Shown: positions 1 through 7,328 of the stretch, piece after piece
Numbering within the stretch: the first letter of the stretch is position 1
Layout: each line of letters starts with the position of its first letter
NCBI GenBank assembly: GCA_938015295.1
Contig: CALLQB010000006.1
Coordinates: forward strand, 62,001-126,000
Length of the DNA: 64,000 nt
Source of the DNA: an uncultured Acidimicrobiales bacterium
GTDB lineage: Bacteria > Actinomycetota > Acidimicrobiia > Acidimicrobiales > SHLQ01
Direction: 5' to 3'
The notes under the pieces: generated by a model
Told to the model about the DNA's origin: nothing
Database searches by the model: none
The model's input: only the letters and a program-made list of their open reading frames with translations
Made by a program: the position numbers and the translations under genes

Positions 1-40
1 TCAAGATGTCGCTCTGAGGTGTCTCGTCGGTGGATGTCAT
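1..40 (-). CDS. Start of a leftward gene (13 codons visible)
   Basis: The ATG at 38-40 (complement) opens a frame reading MTSTDETPQSDIL to the window edge. It overlaps the TGA of the preceding polymerase gene in an ATGA arrangement, the same coupling used elsewhere in this polysaccharide operon. The visible residues are hydrophilic and do not identify a family. From context it is probably the next gene of the same operon. Confidence 0.55.
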   Translation of the reverse strand, partial: MTSTDETPQSDIL

Positions 41-1422
41 ACCCAAACCTCCATCGAATCGTTCGTTGCTCGGTTGCCAAAGGACGTGTCGCCGCGCACG
101 GCCGTAGTCGCAGCCACTGCTGGACCACTTTCCTTCGAGGATCGGTCGGGGCGTAGCAGTACCGCGAGCACGATAAAGCCAATGTGCAATGGCGCCGGAA
201 GCATGTTGTAGAACCACATCTGGATCAGCAACATCCCAAACGTGACGTGCAGCCACAGTCGGCCAGGCGTCAAATCTCGCGCCGTGCGAATCGTCATCAT
301 CACCAAGAAGCCCACGTAGAGAATGGCGCCCGGAATTCCTTGGGAAAAGAGCACGGTCCAAAAGTGGCCGTGCGTTCCAACAGCAGGAAGGTTGGGGTTA
401 TCCTCATTCGACTTGGGTGCGCCGTAGCCGAGGATCGGCGAGTCGTCGACGCTCTCGAGCACCGCGACATACAAGGCGCTTCGGCTGCCGTTCGCATGGT
501 CGCTCTCGGCTCGGCCCTGGACGAGTCCATAGAGCGGCGTGAGCAGCACGAGGCCCGCAATGACAACAAACGAGGCCAGAACCTGGAAGGCCTTGCGGCG
601 CTGGCCCGCCTGCGCCCGGCGCAACGTGACGTACACACCCGCAACAAACAGTGAGAGCCAAAGGCCACGATTTACCGAAACGATGGCAGGCACCGTGAGC
701 GCCGCGACCGCAAGGGGCATCAGCAGGCGAGCTTTCACGCCGCGCATCTGTGACCAAGCAGCTAACGCAATCGGTGTCAGCAGCGCCGTGTTCGCTCCCC
801 ACTGGTTCGTAAAGAGAAACGGCGCGGCTGGGCGGTTGAGGTCGAATCCAAGAAACACCTGCACCTGAGCGAACTTCGGACGTACAAGACTCACCACGAA
901 GTCGCTCGACTTCAGCGCTCCGGGCAACAACATTTCGGCCGGACTCGTGAGTTGCACATCGCCAAGAATGACGCCGAGATAGCCACCTCCAAGAGCACAA
1001 AACCAGAACACAAGCATCAGTCGAACGACCCGATCAAAAGGCAGCAGCCTTGCCGGCATGTTGTAGATCCACAGGAAGAACACGGTCGCGGAGAAATACA
1101 ACGCAGCGCGGTACCCAAAGGAAACGAACCGCTCGAACCGAACCTCCAACATCACCGCCGACAGCATCATCCAGACCAGAAACGAAGCCCAGACGCCGAA
1201 TCCCTTCGGGACCCTGATCACCTTGCGACGAGCGAGCTGCACCGTCATAGGTATCGCCGCAATAATGAAGGCAACCTGGCTCAGGCCGAGGATCCACCAC
1301 AGCGGATACGCGGCGAACAGCGCGACGAAGGGAAGATCCGGTCGACGCAGTCGCCGGTAGATCTTGCCGGCGCCACTAACGGCGAGTCGGCTTGTCTCTT
1401 CGAGGATGAATGCTGCAGCCAT
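37..1422 (-). CDS. Wzy/O-antigen ligase-like polysaccharide polymerase
   Basis: This is a 461-residue polytopic membrane protein with about ten hydrophobic segments. It fits the O-antigen ligase/polymerase superfamily, which joins lipid-linked glycan units outside the cytoplasmic membrane. The family pattern is visible: VSVNRGLW around residues 248-255, a polar external loop from about 300 with GSRSALY (312-318), GYG (332-334) and THGHFW (350-355), followed by further membrane segments. That loop is where the family places its conserved Arg and His residues. The gene follows the GT2 gene by 21 bp and overlaps the next start by ATGA, so it is part of the leftward operon starting with the chain-length protein. 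Substrate is unknown. Whether it acts as polymerase or ligase cannot be told from sequence. Confidence 0.8.
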   Translation of the reverse strand: MAAAFILEETSRLAVSGAGKIYRRLRRPDLPFVALFAAYPLWWILGLSQVAFIIAAIPMTVQLARRKVIRVPKGFGVWASFLVWMMLSAVMLEVRFERFVSFGYRAALYFSATVFFLWIYNMPARLLPFDRVVRLMLVFWFCALGGGYLGVILGDVQLTSPAEMLLPGALKSSDFVVSLVRPKFAQVQVFLGFDLNRPAAPFLFTNQWGANTALLTPIALAAWSQMRGVKARLLMPLAVAALTVPAIVSVNRGLWLSLFVAGVYVTLRRAQAGQRRKAFQVLASFVVIAGLVLLTPLYGLVQGRAESDHANGSRSALYVAVLESVDDSPILGYGAPKSNEDNPNLPAVGTHGHFWTVLFSQGIPGAILYVGFLVMMTIRTARDLTPGRLWLHVTFGMLLIQMWFYNMLPAPLHIGFIVLAVLLRPDRSSKESGPAVAATTAVRGDTSFGNRATNDSMEVWV

Positions 1423-1443
1423 GCGGGTGGAACCGGTCGCTTG

Positions 1444-2379
1444 TTAGATGCTGCGGCCGTGGCGCTGAATCCGTGCAACCAGGAAGTCGGGGCTCACGAC
1501 ACCAGCAGCCATGGCGATGGCGAGGTACGCCCGCTTTTGTTTCGGGTCAAGTTTGAGGGTTTCGACTGCGGTCTTCACCGTCTCGCTGCGTTTGCCCAAC
1601 GCGCCGAGAGCGAATGCGATCTGGCCCTTGATTCGGGCAAGTCCCTCTTTGTCATCGTGAAATTCCGGATACCCGGCGAGGAGATATTCAAGGCCCTCAA
1701 TCCGCATCTGCCAACGCTCGGCATAAAACGACGCTTGGTGCCAGAGCACCTCAACCAACGCTTCTGGAACGGCCCCGATGTCGGTTCGACGAGCGGCCCG
1801 AAGAACAAACTCGTAGTCTTCGCCGTACCCGCCCGGAACGTTCTCGTCGACCATACCCATCTCGTCGATCAGTTTCCGGCGCATGATGAACGTCGACGGA
1901 TGCGTCGATTCAAACATGCGAGAGTTGATCAGGTCGCCGAACGTGACACGATCCTTAGTAGGCACGCGAGGAAGACGTTCGCCCTCAAACACGACGTGGA
2001 TACCCGACGATGCCATGAGGCAAGACTCGTCGGCGTCGAAGACGTCGACCTGTCGAGTGAGCTTATGCTCTTTCCAAATGTCGTCGTCGTCGCAAAAGGC
2101 AACGAACTCGCCGTCGGTGTGTGAAAGGCCGGTGTTGCGGGCCCCTTGCAAACCGGGAGTCCGCTCGTTGCGCATGACCCTCACCCGGCGCGGACCTTCG
2201 CTGACCTCGATGCCCATATCGGGCTCGGTCTGGTCGTAGACGACCGCGACTTCGATCGGCCCCTCATAGTCTTGAATCGCGATGGCCTTGAGCGTCTGGT
2301 CCAGCAACTCAGGGCGGTCCCGAGTGGCAACAACGACGTTCACCAAGGGCCGAGGATAGAGGTTGAGTTCGTCGGTCAT
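1444..2379 (-). CDS. Family 2 glycosyltransferase
   Basis: A 311-residue GT-A fold glycosyltransferase, probably adding a sugar to a lipid-linked polysaccharide precursor on the cytoplasmic face. The N-terminal nucleotide-binding strand reads VNVVVATRDRPELLDQTL. The metal/donor motif is in FCDDDDIW, and GYGEDYEFVLRA matches the region carrying the acidic catalytic residue. The last 80 residues are helical and TPR-like. The frame is open further upstream, but the ATG at 2377-2379 is preferred because it overlaps the TGA of the preceding sulfotransferase as ATGA, and the family's first beta strand begins soon after it. Acceptor and donor are not predictable. Confidence 0.85.
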   Translation of the reverse strand: MTDELNLYPRPLVNVVVATRDRPELLDQTLKAIAIQDYEGPIEVAVVYDQTEPDMGIEVSEGPRRVRVMRNERTPGLQGARNTGLSHTDGEFVAFCDDDDIWKEHKLTRQVDVFDADESCLMASSGIHVVFEGERLPRVPTKDRVTFGDLINSRMFESTHPSTFIMRRKLIDEMGMVDENVPGGYGEDYEFVLRAARRTDIGAVPEALVEVLWHQASFYAERWQMRIEGLEYLLAGYPEFHDDKEGLARIKGQIAFALGALGKRSETVKTAVETLKLDPKQKRAYLAIAMAAGVVSPDFLVARIQRHGRSI

Positions 2380-3887
2380 CGTCGACCGCCTTTCGCTTTG
2401 TAGCCGTAGCGACGAAGCAGCGGATACGTGATCAGCGTGACCAGACGGCGCATCTTCGGCTCGAGCTTGTTTTGCCATGCCTCATCGAGTCGAAGTTCGA
2501 TGTCGCCGTGTTTGAAACGCGACGGGTTTCCGGCCACCGAGTGGGTTGGTTGGAGGTTTACCGTTCCGTCTCCGACGTACTCCAGTTCGCCAACGTCGAC
2601 TCCCGCAAACTTCATCACTCGCGTCAACGCACGACGCGGATTGGTGATCACGTCTTCGTATTGCAGCGTCATGACCGGGATGCCAAGGGCGCGCATCGAC
2701 GCAAAGGAAACGTTCCAGGACAGCCATCGCCAACCCATAAGCCCGGGGTGGTACTGGTTCATCAATGCGTCGGTATCGGTGACCTCGACCTTTTTCTTCG
2801 TTTTGGTCCACGAATAGGCAACACCACGAGCATCTCGGATGAGATGTGCGATCTTTAGGTCAACGCCATTAATCCGCTTGTACATCAGCGCAGTCGAAAT
2901 TTGCTTGCTCGAATCGACAACCACGGGAACATCTGCGACGTCGCGGATTGCTCGCAACAGGGCCACCACGATGTTGCCGTATTCGTCGAGCGGGCCTCGG
3001 ATCGAACGAAAGAGCCAGGGGGCGAGAAGATGCGGTACGAACCGGTTGCGGTCGACCATGTTCTTTGCTTTCATCGCGGCCGCTAGATCGAGTTGATCCC
3101 AGCCGCCGAATGCTCGTTGACCAACTTCGTTCCAGAACTCACACGACTGGAATTTCTCGCCACAACCACAAAGATTGTTTTCGACCAGACCGCGCTGCCA
3201 GAGATGAACAATCTCGCCACCGGAAACCAGATTTCCGTGCTGGCCAAGCATGTCATTCAGCAGCGTGCTGCCACTACGACCGAGCCCACCGACGTACAAA
3301 ACTGCAACATTTTGTGAGCTCGTCGATGGACGATCAGCTGCGTCGTTGGTGAATGCAGCAGACTGGAGCTGGCTCACAAGTTGCTCGAGCTCGGTGCCTG
3401 CTTGTTCGGTGCGGTGGGCGTCGAGGCTTAGCGTAAGGTCCGGGTCGGCAAGTGTTCGGTCGAGAAGTTCGTGCAGTTCGGCCTCGGACTCGGCCAACAA
3501 GAGGTGACCGTGATTTGCCAAACCTCGACCAAGTCGTTGCTGATCTCGCTCCGTTTCGTCTTCAGAGGTCAACCGAGGGACAGCAACAATTCTGCGGCCC
3601 AGTGAGCGTGCCTGGCGAACAAGTTCAAGGTCAACCGACCCGACGATGATTGGCGAGGCGGCGAGTTCTGCAGAAAGTTCGTCGCGCAACAACCAGTCGG
3701 TAGAATCGACAGCTGCGAGAGGACGAGCTGTTCCGTGCTGCACGATGACCTCGATAGCTGAGTTCTGGCGTGCGGCCAGCCACGAGTCGGTCCAGCTTGT
3801 GAGTCGTTGGAACGCTTGTGGTTCGGTGCCGCTAAGGACAACGATTTTGTGTGGAAGGGATGGCAGGTTTTCGGCCGTGTTGCTCAT
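2376..3887 (-). CDS. Alg13-like glycosyltransferase domain fused to a sulfotransferase
   Basis: This 503-residue protein has two parts. Residues 13-145 resemble Alg13/EpsF-type GT28 C-terminal domains: VVLSGTEPQAFQRL, VIVQHGTARPL, then IVAVPR followed by an acidic DETERDQQ stretch. The usual glycine-rich donor loop (HGGPG type) is absent; IIVGSVDLELV stands there. After a linker of about 50 residues comes a PAPS-dependent sulfotransferase, with the 5'-phosphosulfate loop VGGLGRSGSTLL near 199-210 and a later DARGVAYSWTKT for the 3'-phosphate. The ATG at 3885-3887 overlaps the stop of the Alg14-like gene. Known relatives such as Cps14G/Cps14F act as a pair, so the product may glycosylate and sulfate the same polymer. 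The fusion and the missing donor loop make the first activity uncertain. Confidence 0.75.
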   Translation of the reverse strand: MSNTAENLPSLPHKIVVLSGTEPQAFQRLTSWTDSWLAARQNSAIEVIVQHGTARPLAAVDSTDWLLRDELSAELAASPIIVGSVDLELVRQARSLGRRIVAVPRLTSEDETERDQQRLGRGLANHGHLLLAESEAELHELLDRTLADPDLTLSLDAHRTEQAGTELEQLVSQLQSAAFTNDAADRPSTSSQNVAVLYVGGLGRSGSTLLNDMLGQHGNLVSGGEIVHLWQRGLVENNLCGCGEKFQSCEFWNEVGQRAFGGWDQLDLAAAMKAKNMVDRNRFVPHLLAPWLFRSIRGPLDEYGNIVVALLRAIRDVADVPVVVDSSKQISTALMYKRINGVDLKIAHLIRDARGVAYSWTKTKKKVEVTDTDALMNQYHPGLMGWRWLSWNVSFASMRALGIPVMTLQYEDVITNPRRALTRVMKFAGVDVGELEYVGDGTVNLQPTHSVAGNPSRFKHGDIELRLDEAWQNKLEPKMRRLVTLITYPLLRRYGYKAKGGRR

Positions 3888-4366
3888 GCGGTTTCTCCAA
3901 GCACAATGGCGAACGGGTGGCGGGTGAGTTGGTGCTCCCATTCGACGACGGTTGCGTCGGCCAAACGGGTAAGCGGCGAACGAGAACGTTCGCCACCAGA
4001 AGTAGGTGATTCGAGGAAGACCGACCGAACGCCGAGCTTCCGCGCAGCCAGAAGGAACGCTAAGGCGAGGCGACCAGCTCCGACGATCACGACATCAACG
4101 TCAGCCGTCTCAATCAGGCCTCGCGCCTCGCGAACTGAGCCAAGCATCGTCCTTGGCGAACCGAAGCTCTTCGGAACTTTGGTGAAGTTGCCACCAAGGT
4201 CACGAGCTGCGACGCCAGCAGGAAGGATCCACGCAAGCTCGGGCCGGGCCGCGACCTGTGGCAACGAGAGGAGGAAGGTCGCTTGCTCAGCCGCCGAAAC
4301 GACGAACAGTGTCTTCGAAAGGCCAGCGTTATCCGCCGTGTCTACTGGCACTGATGTGACGGTCAC
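3884..4366 (-). CDS. Alg14-like glycosyltransferase accessory subunit
   Basis: A 160-residue protein whose C-terminal half follows the Alg14/EpsE pattern: VDVVIVGAGRLALAFLLAAR, VRSVFLESPTSGGE, then SPLTRLADATVVEW. In this family the small subunit recruits an Alg13-like catalytic partner, and here the next gene begins with just such a domain. The family's N-terminal GGH motif is replaced by SAAEQATFLL, so the protein is divergent. It starts with GTG at 4364-4366, sharing one base with the TAG of the upstream chain-length gene, and its own TGA overlaps the next ATG. Tight coupling on both sides supports a complex made from one transcript. Confidence 0.65.
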   Translation of the reverse strand: MTVTSVPVDTADNAGLSKTLFVVSAAEQATFLLSLPQVAARPELAWILPAGVAARDLGGNFTKVPKSFGSPRTMLGSVREARGLIETADVDVVIVGAGRLALAFLLAARKLGVRSVFLESPTSGGERSRSPLTRLADATVVEWEHQLTRHPFAIVLGETA

Positions 4367-6177
4367 TACTGCATCCCGCCTTCAGCACTCTCGAAGTCCC
4401 ACCCACCGGCGTTCTGTGCGGCCGACGGTTGCTGTGGCGCAGTTGGCATCGGGCCAGGAGCGGTCTGCTGAATGACAGGTACTGCTGGGGCCGGCTGCCG
4501 AGCGGGAGCCATTGGTTGGGGTAGACCAGAGGTTGCTGGCCACGATCCCGCCGGCGCTGCTTGCGGCGAATGGGCCGGTGTAGCGGGAGCCGGCGATGGC
4601 GCTGGCGCTGCGGACTTCACCACGAGGCCGGGGATAGTTTCCTCGTTGTCGCCACGAACATCCCATCGGTTGACGCGGTTAACGATTGCTCCAGCAACCT
4701 CGCTGCCGATGCGACGCATCTGCAAGCGGAGGTCGGTAAGTTCGTCTCGGCTTGTTCGACCAGGCGAAACAACCACATAGGTGGCATCGACAAGCGCCGC
4801 GAGAGCGAGTCCATCGGGGTGCGACAACGCCGGAGGCGCATCGATGACCACGAGGGCGCCACGGCTCTGTGCTACCTCAAGAACAGTTTCGATGGCCCGC
4901 GATGACATTGGTTGTGCCACACCGCTGCGGGCGCCGCTGGGCAGAACTCGAACGCCGAGTACCTCAGCGGTCGATTGCAGAAGGGCAGTCGCGTCAGCTT
5001 GGGTGCCACTGGTTTGCAGGTATCCCTCCAAGCCCGGATGAGAGGTCAGACCGAAGATGCGATCGATCGACGGGTTCCGACGGTCGGCGTTCATGAGTAG
5101 CACCGGCACGCCGGCCTGACTGAGGGCGATAGCGGTATTGATGGCCGTGAGTGTGCGACCTTCCTGGTCGTTGGCCGAGGTGATCAGTACCGAGCCCACC
5201 TGGCGGTCGCGAGCGAGGATCGCTGTCGCTAGACGACGGAACTGGTTGGCACCATCGGTTTCCGCGCGCACGGCGGTAATGACCGAGGGGTTGTCTTCGG
5301 TAATTCGGGGAATTTCACCAACGACCGGACCACCGAGGTCGGTCTCAACCTCATCGAGGTCGCGGACACGACGGTCGATACGGTCGATCAGCATGGCGAT
5401 GGCCGCACCGGCGAGCGCACCCGCGATAAGAGCGACGATGATTCCAATGATTCGATTGACACCAGAAGTGACCGGTTCGGGCTCGGTTGGGTCACCGATA
5501 ACTTCACCGGCTGTCATATCGATCGTTTCGAGACGGTCAATTTCCGACTGAAGCTCATAGGCCTGGCGCTCGTACTGAGCCAGGTTGGTCTGCGCAATGA
5601 TTTCTGCTGCGGAACCAGCTTCAGAGGCGTTCACCGATTCGATGGCCGCATCTCGCTGCACGAGTACCGAGTCGAGTTGCACATTCTGGTTGCCGATCAA
5701 CCGGTTCCGTCGCTCGGTGGTCGACAGCAGTTTGAAGTTCTGATATTCGGCAACGGCCGAGGCCACACCTGCGCGGGCGAGCTCTGCGTTTGGGGCTTCG
5801 AAGACGACGCTCAAAAGCTGTGTGTCGTCGCCCGCACGAACCGTCAGGCGATCCTGAAAATCTTCAGTGGTCCAGTCAGCATCTACCAACCCCTTCTCAC
5901 GAAGCGCGATCAACGCACGGTTCGCGACCGGCGTCGAGGCCATGATGCCAGCCTCGGTCTCTTCATTTACCGCGTCCGAGCCCCGACTTCCTTCAACACC
6001 ATCGACGGCGATATCAACGAGAAGCATGGTTGCTTCTGAGGTAAACGTCGTCTGCTGTGCTGGTAGGAACAGAAACACAAGCGCGGCAAGACCAATCGCG
6101 GCTGCCGCGACAATCCACCATCTGCGTCGAAGCACGGCACCGTAATAGCCGAGCTCTAGTTCTTCTTCGTTCTCCAT
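4366..6177 (-). CDS. Wzz/BY-kinase-like polysaccharide co-polymerase with degenerate ATP site
   Basis: A 603-residue protein with a membrane segment at about 20-40, an external Wzz-type region with a coiled coil (about 150-220), a second membrane segment at 242-264 and a cytoplasmic P-loop ATPase-like domain. It resembles bacterial tyrosine kinases that set chain length of exported polysaccharides. The Walker A region reads ITSANDQEGRTLTA (332-345) where the family has PGEGKST, so the invariant Lys is Arg. The A' motif is VLLMNADRR, and VVIDAPP matches Walker B. The tail is Pro/Ala-rich and lacks the usual Tyr cluster. Start: the ATG at 6175-6177 has GGAGG 6 bases upstream; the longer open frame runs into the divergent sulfotransferase. 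It is the first gene of the leftward operon. It may be a non-catalytic co-polymerase. Confidence 0.85.
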   Translation of the reverse strand: MENEEELELGYYGAVLRRRWWIVAAAAIGLAALVFLFLPAQQTTFTSEATMLLVDIAVDGVEGSRGSDAVNEETEAGIMASTPVANRALIALREKGLVDADWTTEDFQDRLTVRAGDDTQLLSVVFEAPNAELARAGVASAVAEYQNFKLLSTTERRNRLIGNQNVQLDSVLVQRDAAIESVNASEAGSAAEIIAQTNLAQYERQAYELQSEIDRLETIDMTAGEVIGDPTEPEPVTSGVNRIIGIIVALIAGALAGAAIAMLIDRIDRRVRDLDEVETDLGGPVVGEIPRITEDNPSVITAVRAETDGANQFRRLATAILARDRQVGSVLITSANDQEGRTLTAINTAIALSQAGVPVLLMNADRRNPSIDRIFGLTSHPGLEGYLQTSGTQADATALLQSTAEVLGVRVLPSGARSGVAQPMSSRAIETVLEVAQSRGALVVIDAPPALSHPDGLALAALVDATYVVVSPGRTSRDELTDLRLQMRRIGSEVAGAIVNRVNRWDVRGDNEETIPGLVVKSAAPAPSPAPATPAHSPQAAPAGSWPATSGLPQPMAPARQPAPAVPVIQQTAPGPMPTAPQQPSAAQNAGGWDFESAEGGMQ

Positions 6178-6321
6178 TGGAACCTCCGTACCGTGTTCAC
6201 ATCGGCACATCCACCGGTTGAAATGAAGGGCGAATCCAAAAGAGTCGTTCGACCTACTCTCCGAGGCATTTCCGAACGGAAAGTGGCTCAGCTTCGCCGG
6301 TTTCGGGTCGATACAAAAAGG

Positions 6322-7257
6322 ATGGCGAGCAAACACGCAGTTGTAGTCGCGGGAGCACCGCGATCGGGCACCACCTGGGTCGCCGAAATTCTCGCTGAGG
6401 CTGCGAACACGGCGTACGTGCACGAACCCGACAACCACAGCCTCTGGCCACTCGCTCTGCGGGCCAAGGCCGGACTTGGTCGCCAGCCCGCACTCTCGAT
6501 GCACGAGCAAGCCGACCTCCATGACCGCGTCTGGAACCTGGCGCTCAGCGCCGCCGACAACACCGAAAAACCCGGATGGGCCCTCAGAAAGGCCGCTCTT
6601 CGCGCCGTCCAACCAGAGGTTGCCGACGATATTCTCGCTGGCCGAACGACCAGCAAGACAACCGTGGCGCTCAAACTGTTGGCCGCAGCGCCAGCGCCGA
6701 AGGTGCAGCCCGCAACCGGACCGCTCATTGTCAAGACCGTACACGCCGGGTTCTGTCTTGAACGCGTCGCCGCGAATGCTGGAGGGCCGGTGATCGTTGT
6801 CGTGCGCAACCCGCGCAACGGCATCGCGAGCTGGCTTGGCCTGAACTGGGATGTGCACCGCTTTGAATCCGACGTTCGGGTGCGAGAACGAATCCTTCCG
6901 TGGCTTGGCGTCACTCCCCCACCGGTGGGCGACCATACGGTCGACACGGCGTGGACCTATGCGTTACTCGACGCATCGTTGCGCAAACTGGCGTTTGAGA
7001 ACCCGGACTGGATCGTCGCTGAACACGAAGACCTCAGCGAACAGCCAATCGAAGGATTTCGCGCGCTGTTCGACCACGCAAACCTTCCCTGGAGCAACGC
7101 GATCGAAAAGAAGATTCAAGCGGGAGACGCCGACGGGACGGGCTACAAAACCACTCGGGTCCGAGCCGACCTACGCCACGCGTGGAAGTCCAAGCTTGAC
7201 GACACCCAAATTGAAAAGGTCGAAGAGGTTCTGGCCCAATTCCGACTCCAGACCTAA
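6322..7257 (+). CDS. PAPS-dependent sulfotransferase
   Basis: A cytoplasmic sulfotransferase of about 311 residues. AVVVAGAPRSGTTWV near the N-terminus is the 5'-phosphosulfate binding loop, and VVVRNPRNGIASWLGL resembles the 3'-phosphate binding segment. The frame is open back to a GTG at 6193, only 15 bp from the divergent start. I chose the ATG at 6322 because the family begins directly before its P-loop, though it has only a weak AAGG upstream; GTG 6283 is another option. It diverges from the chain-length gene and ends facing rpoC across a strong terminator. It likely sulfates the polysaccharide made by the leftward operon, or another carbohydrate acceptor. Confidence 0.8.
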   Translation: MASKHAVVVAGAPRSGTTWVAEILAEAANTAYVHEPDNHSLWPLALRAKAGLGRQPALSMHEQADLHDRVWNLALSAADNTEKPGWALRKAALRAVQPEVADDILAGRTTSKTTVALKLLAAAPAPKVQPATGPLIVKTVHAGFCLERVAANAGGPVIVVVRNPRNGIASWLGLNWDVHRFESDVRVRERILPWLGVTPPPVGDHTVDTAWTYALLDASLRKLAFENPDWIVAEHEDLSEQPIEGFRALFDHANLPWSNAIEKKIQAGDADGTGYKTTRVRADLRHAWKSKLDDTQIEKVEEVLAQFRLQT

Positions 7258-7267
7258 AAACGACAGA

Positions 7268-7301
7268 AGCCCCGTCAGCGAACGAATTCGCGGACGGGGC
7301 T
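7268..7301. terminator. Bidirectional hairpin between sulfotransferase and rpoC
   Basis: Outer arms AGCCCCGTC (7268-7276) and GACGGGGCT (7293-7301) pair perfectly. Inside them GCGAA (7278-7282) pairs with TTCGC (7287-7291), leaving a CGAA loop and one A/G mismatch. It lies between two convergent stops and can serve both strands. No long T run follows. Confidence 0.8.
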
Positions 7302-7328
7302 CCTGGTAGTACGTACGGCTGGTAAGCG

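Noticed and set aside
952-2124. 390-codon rightward frame across the polymerase and GT2 genes
   Set aside because: It crosses two recognisable genes on the opposite strand and has no protein-like pattern.
6178-6936. Upstream extension of the chain-length protein frame by 253 codons
   Set aside because: It is the antisense of the divergent sulfotransferase. The extension is Cys/Arg/Gly-rich and unlike protein, and a clear ribosome site precedes the ATG at 6177.
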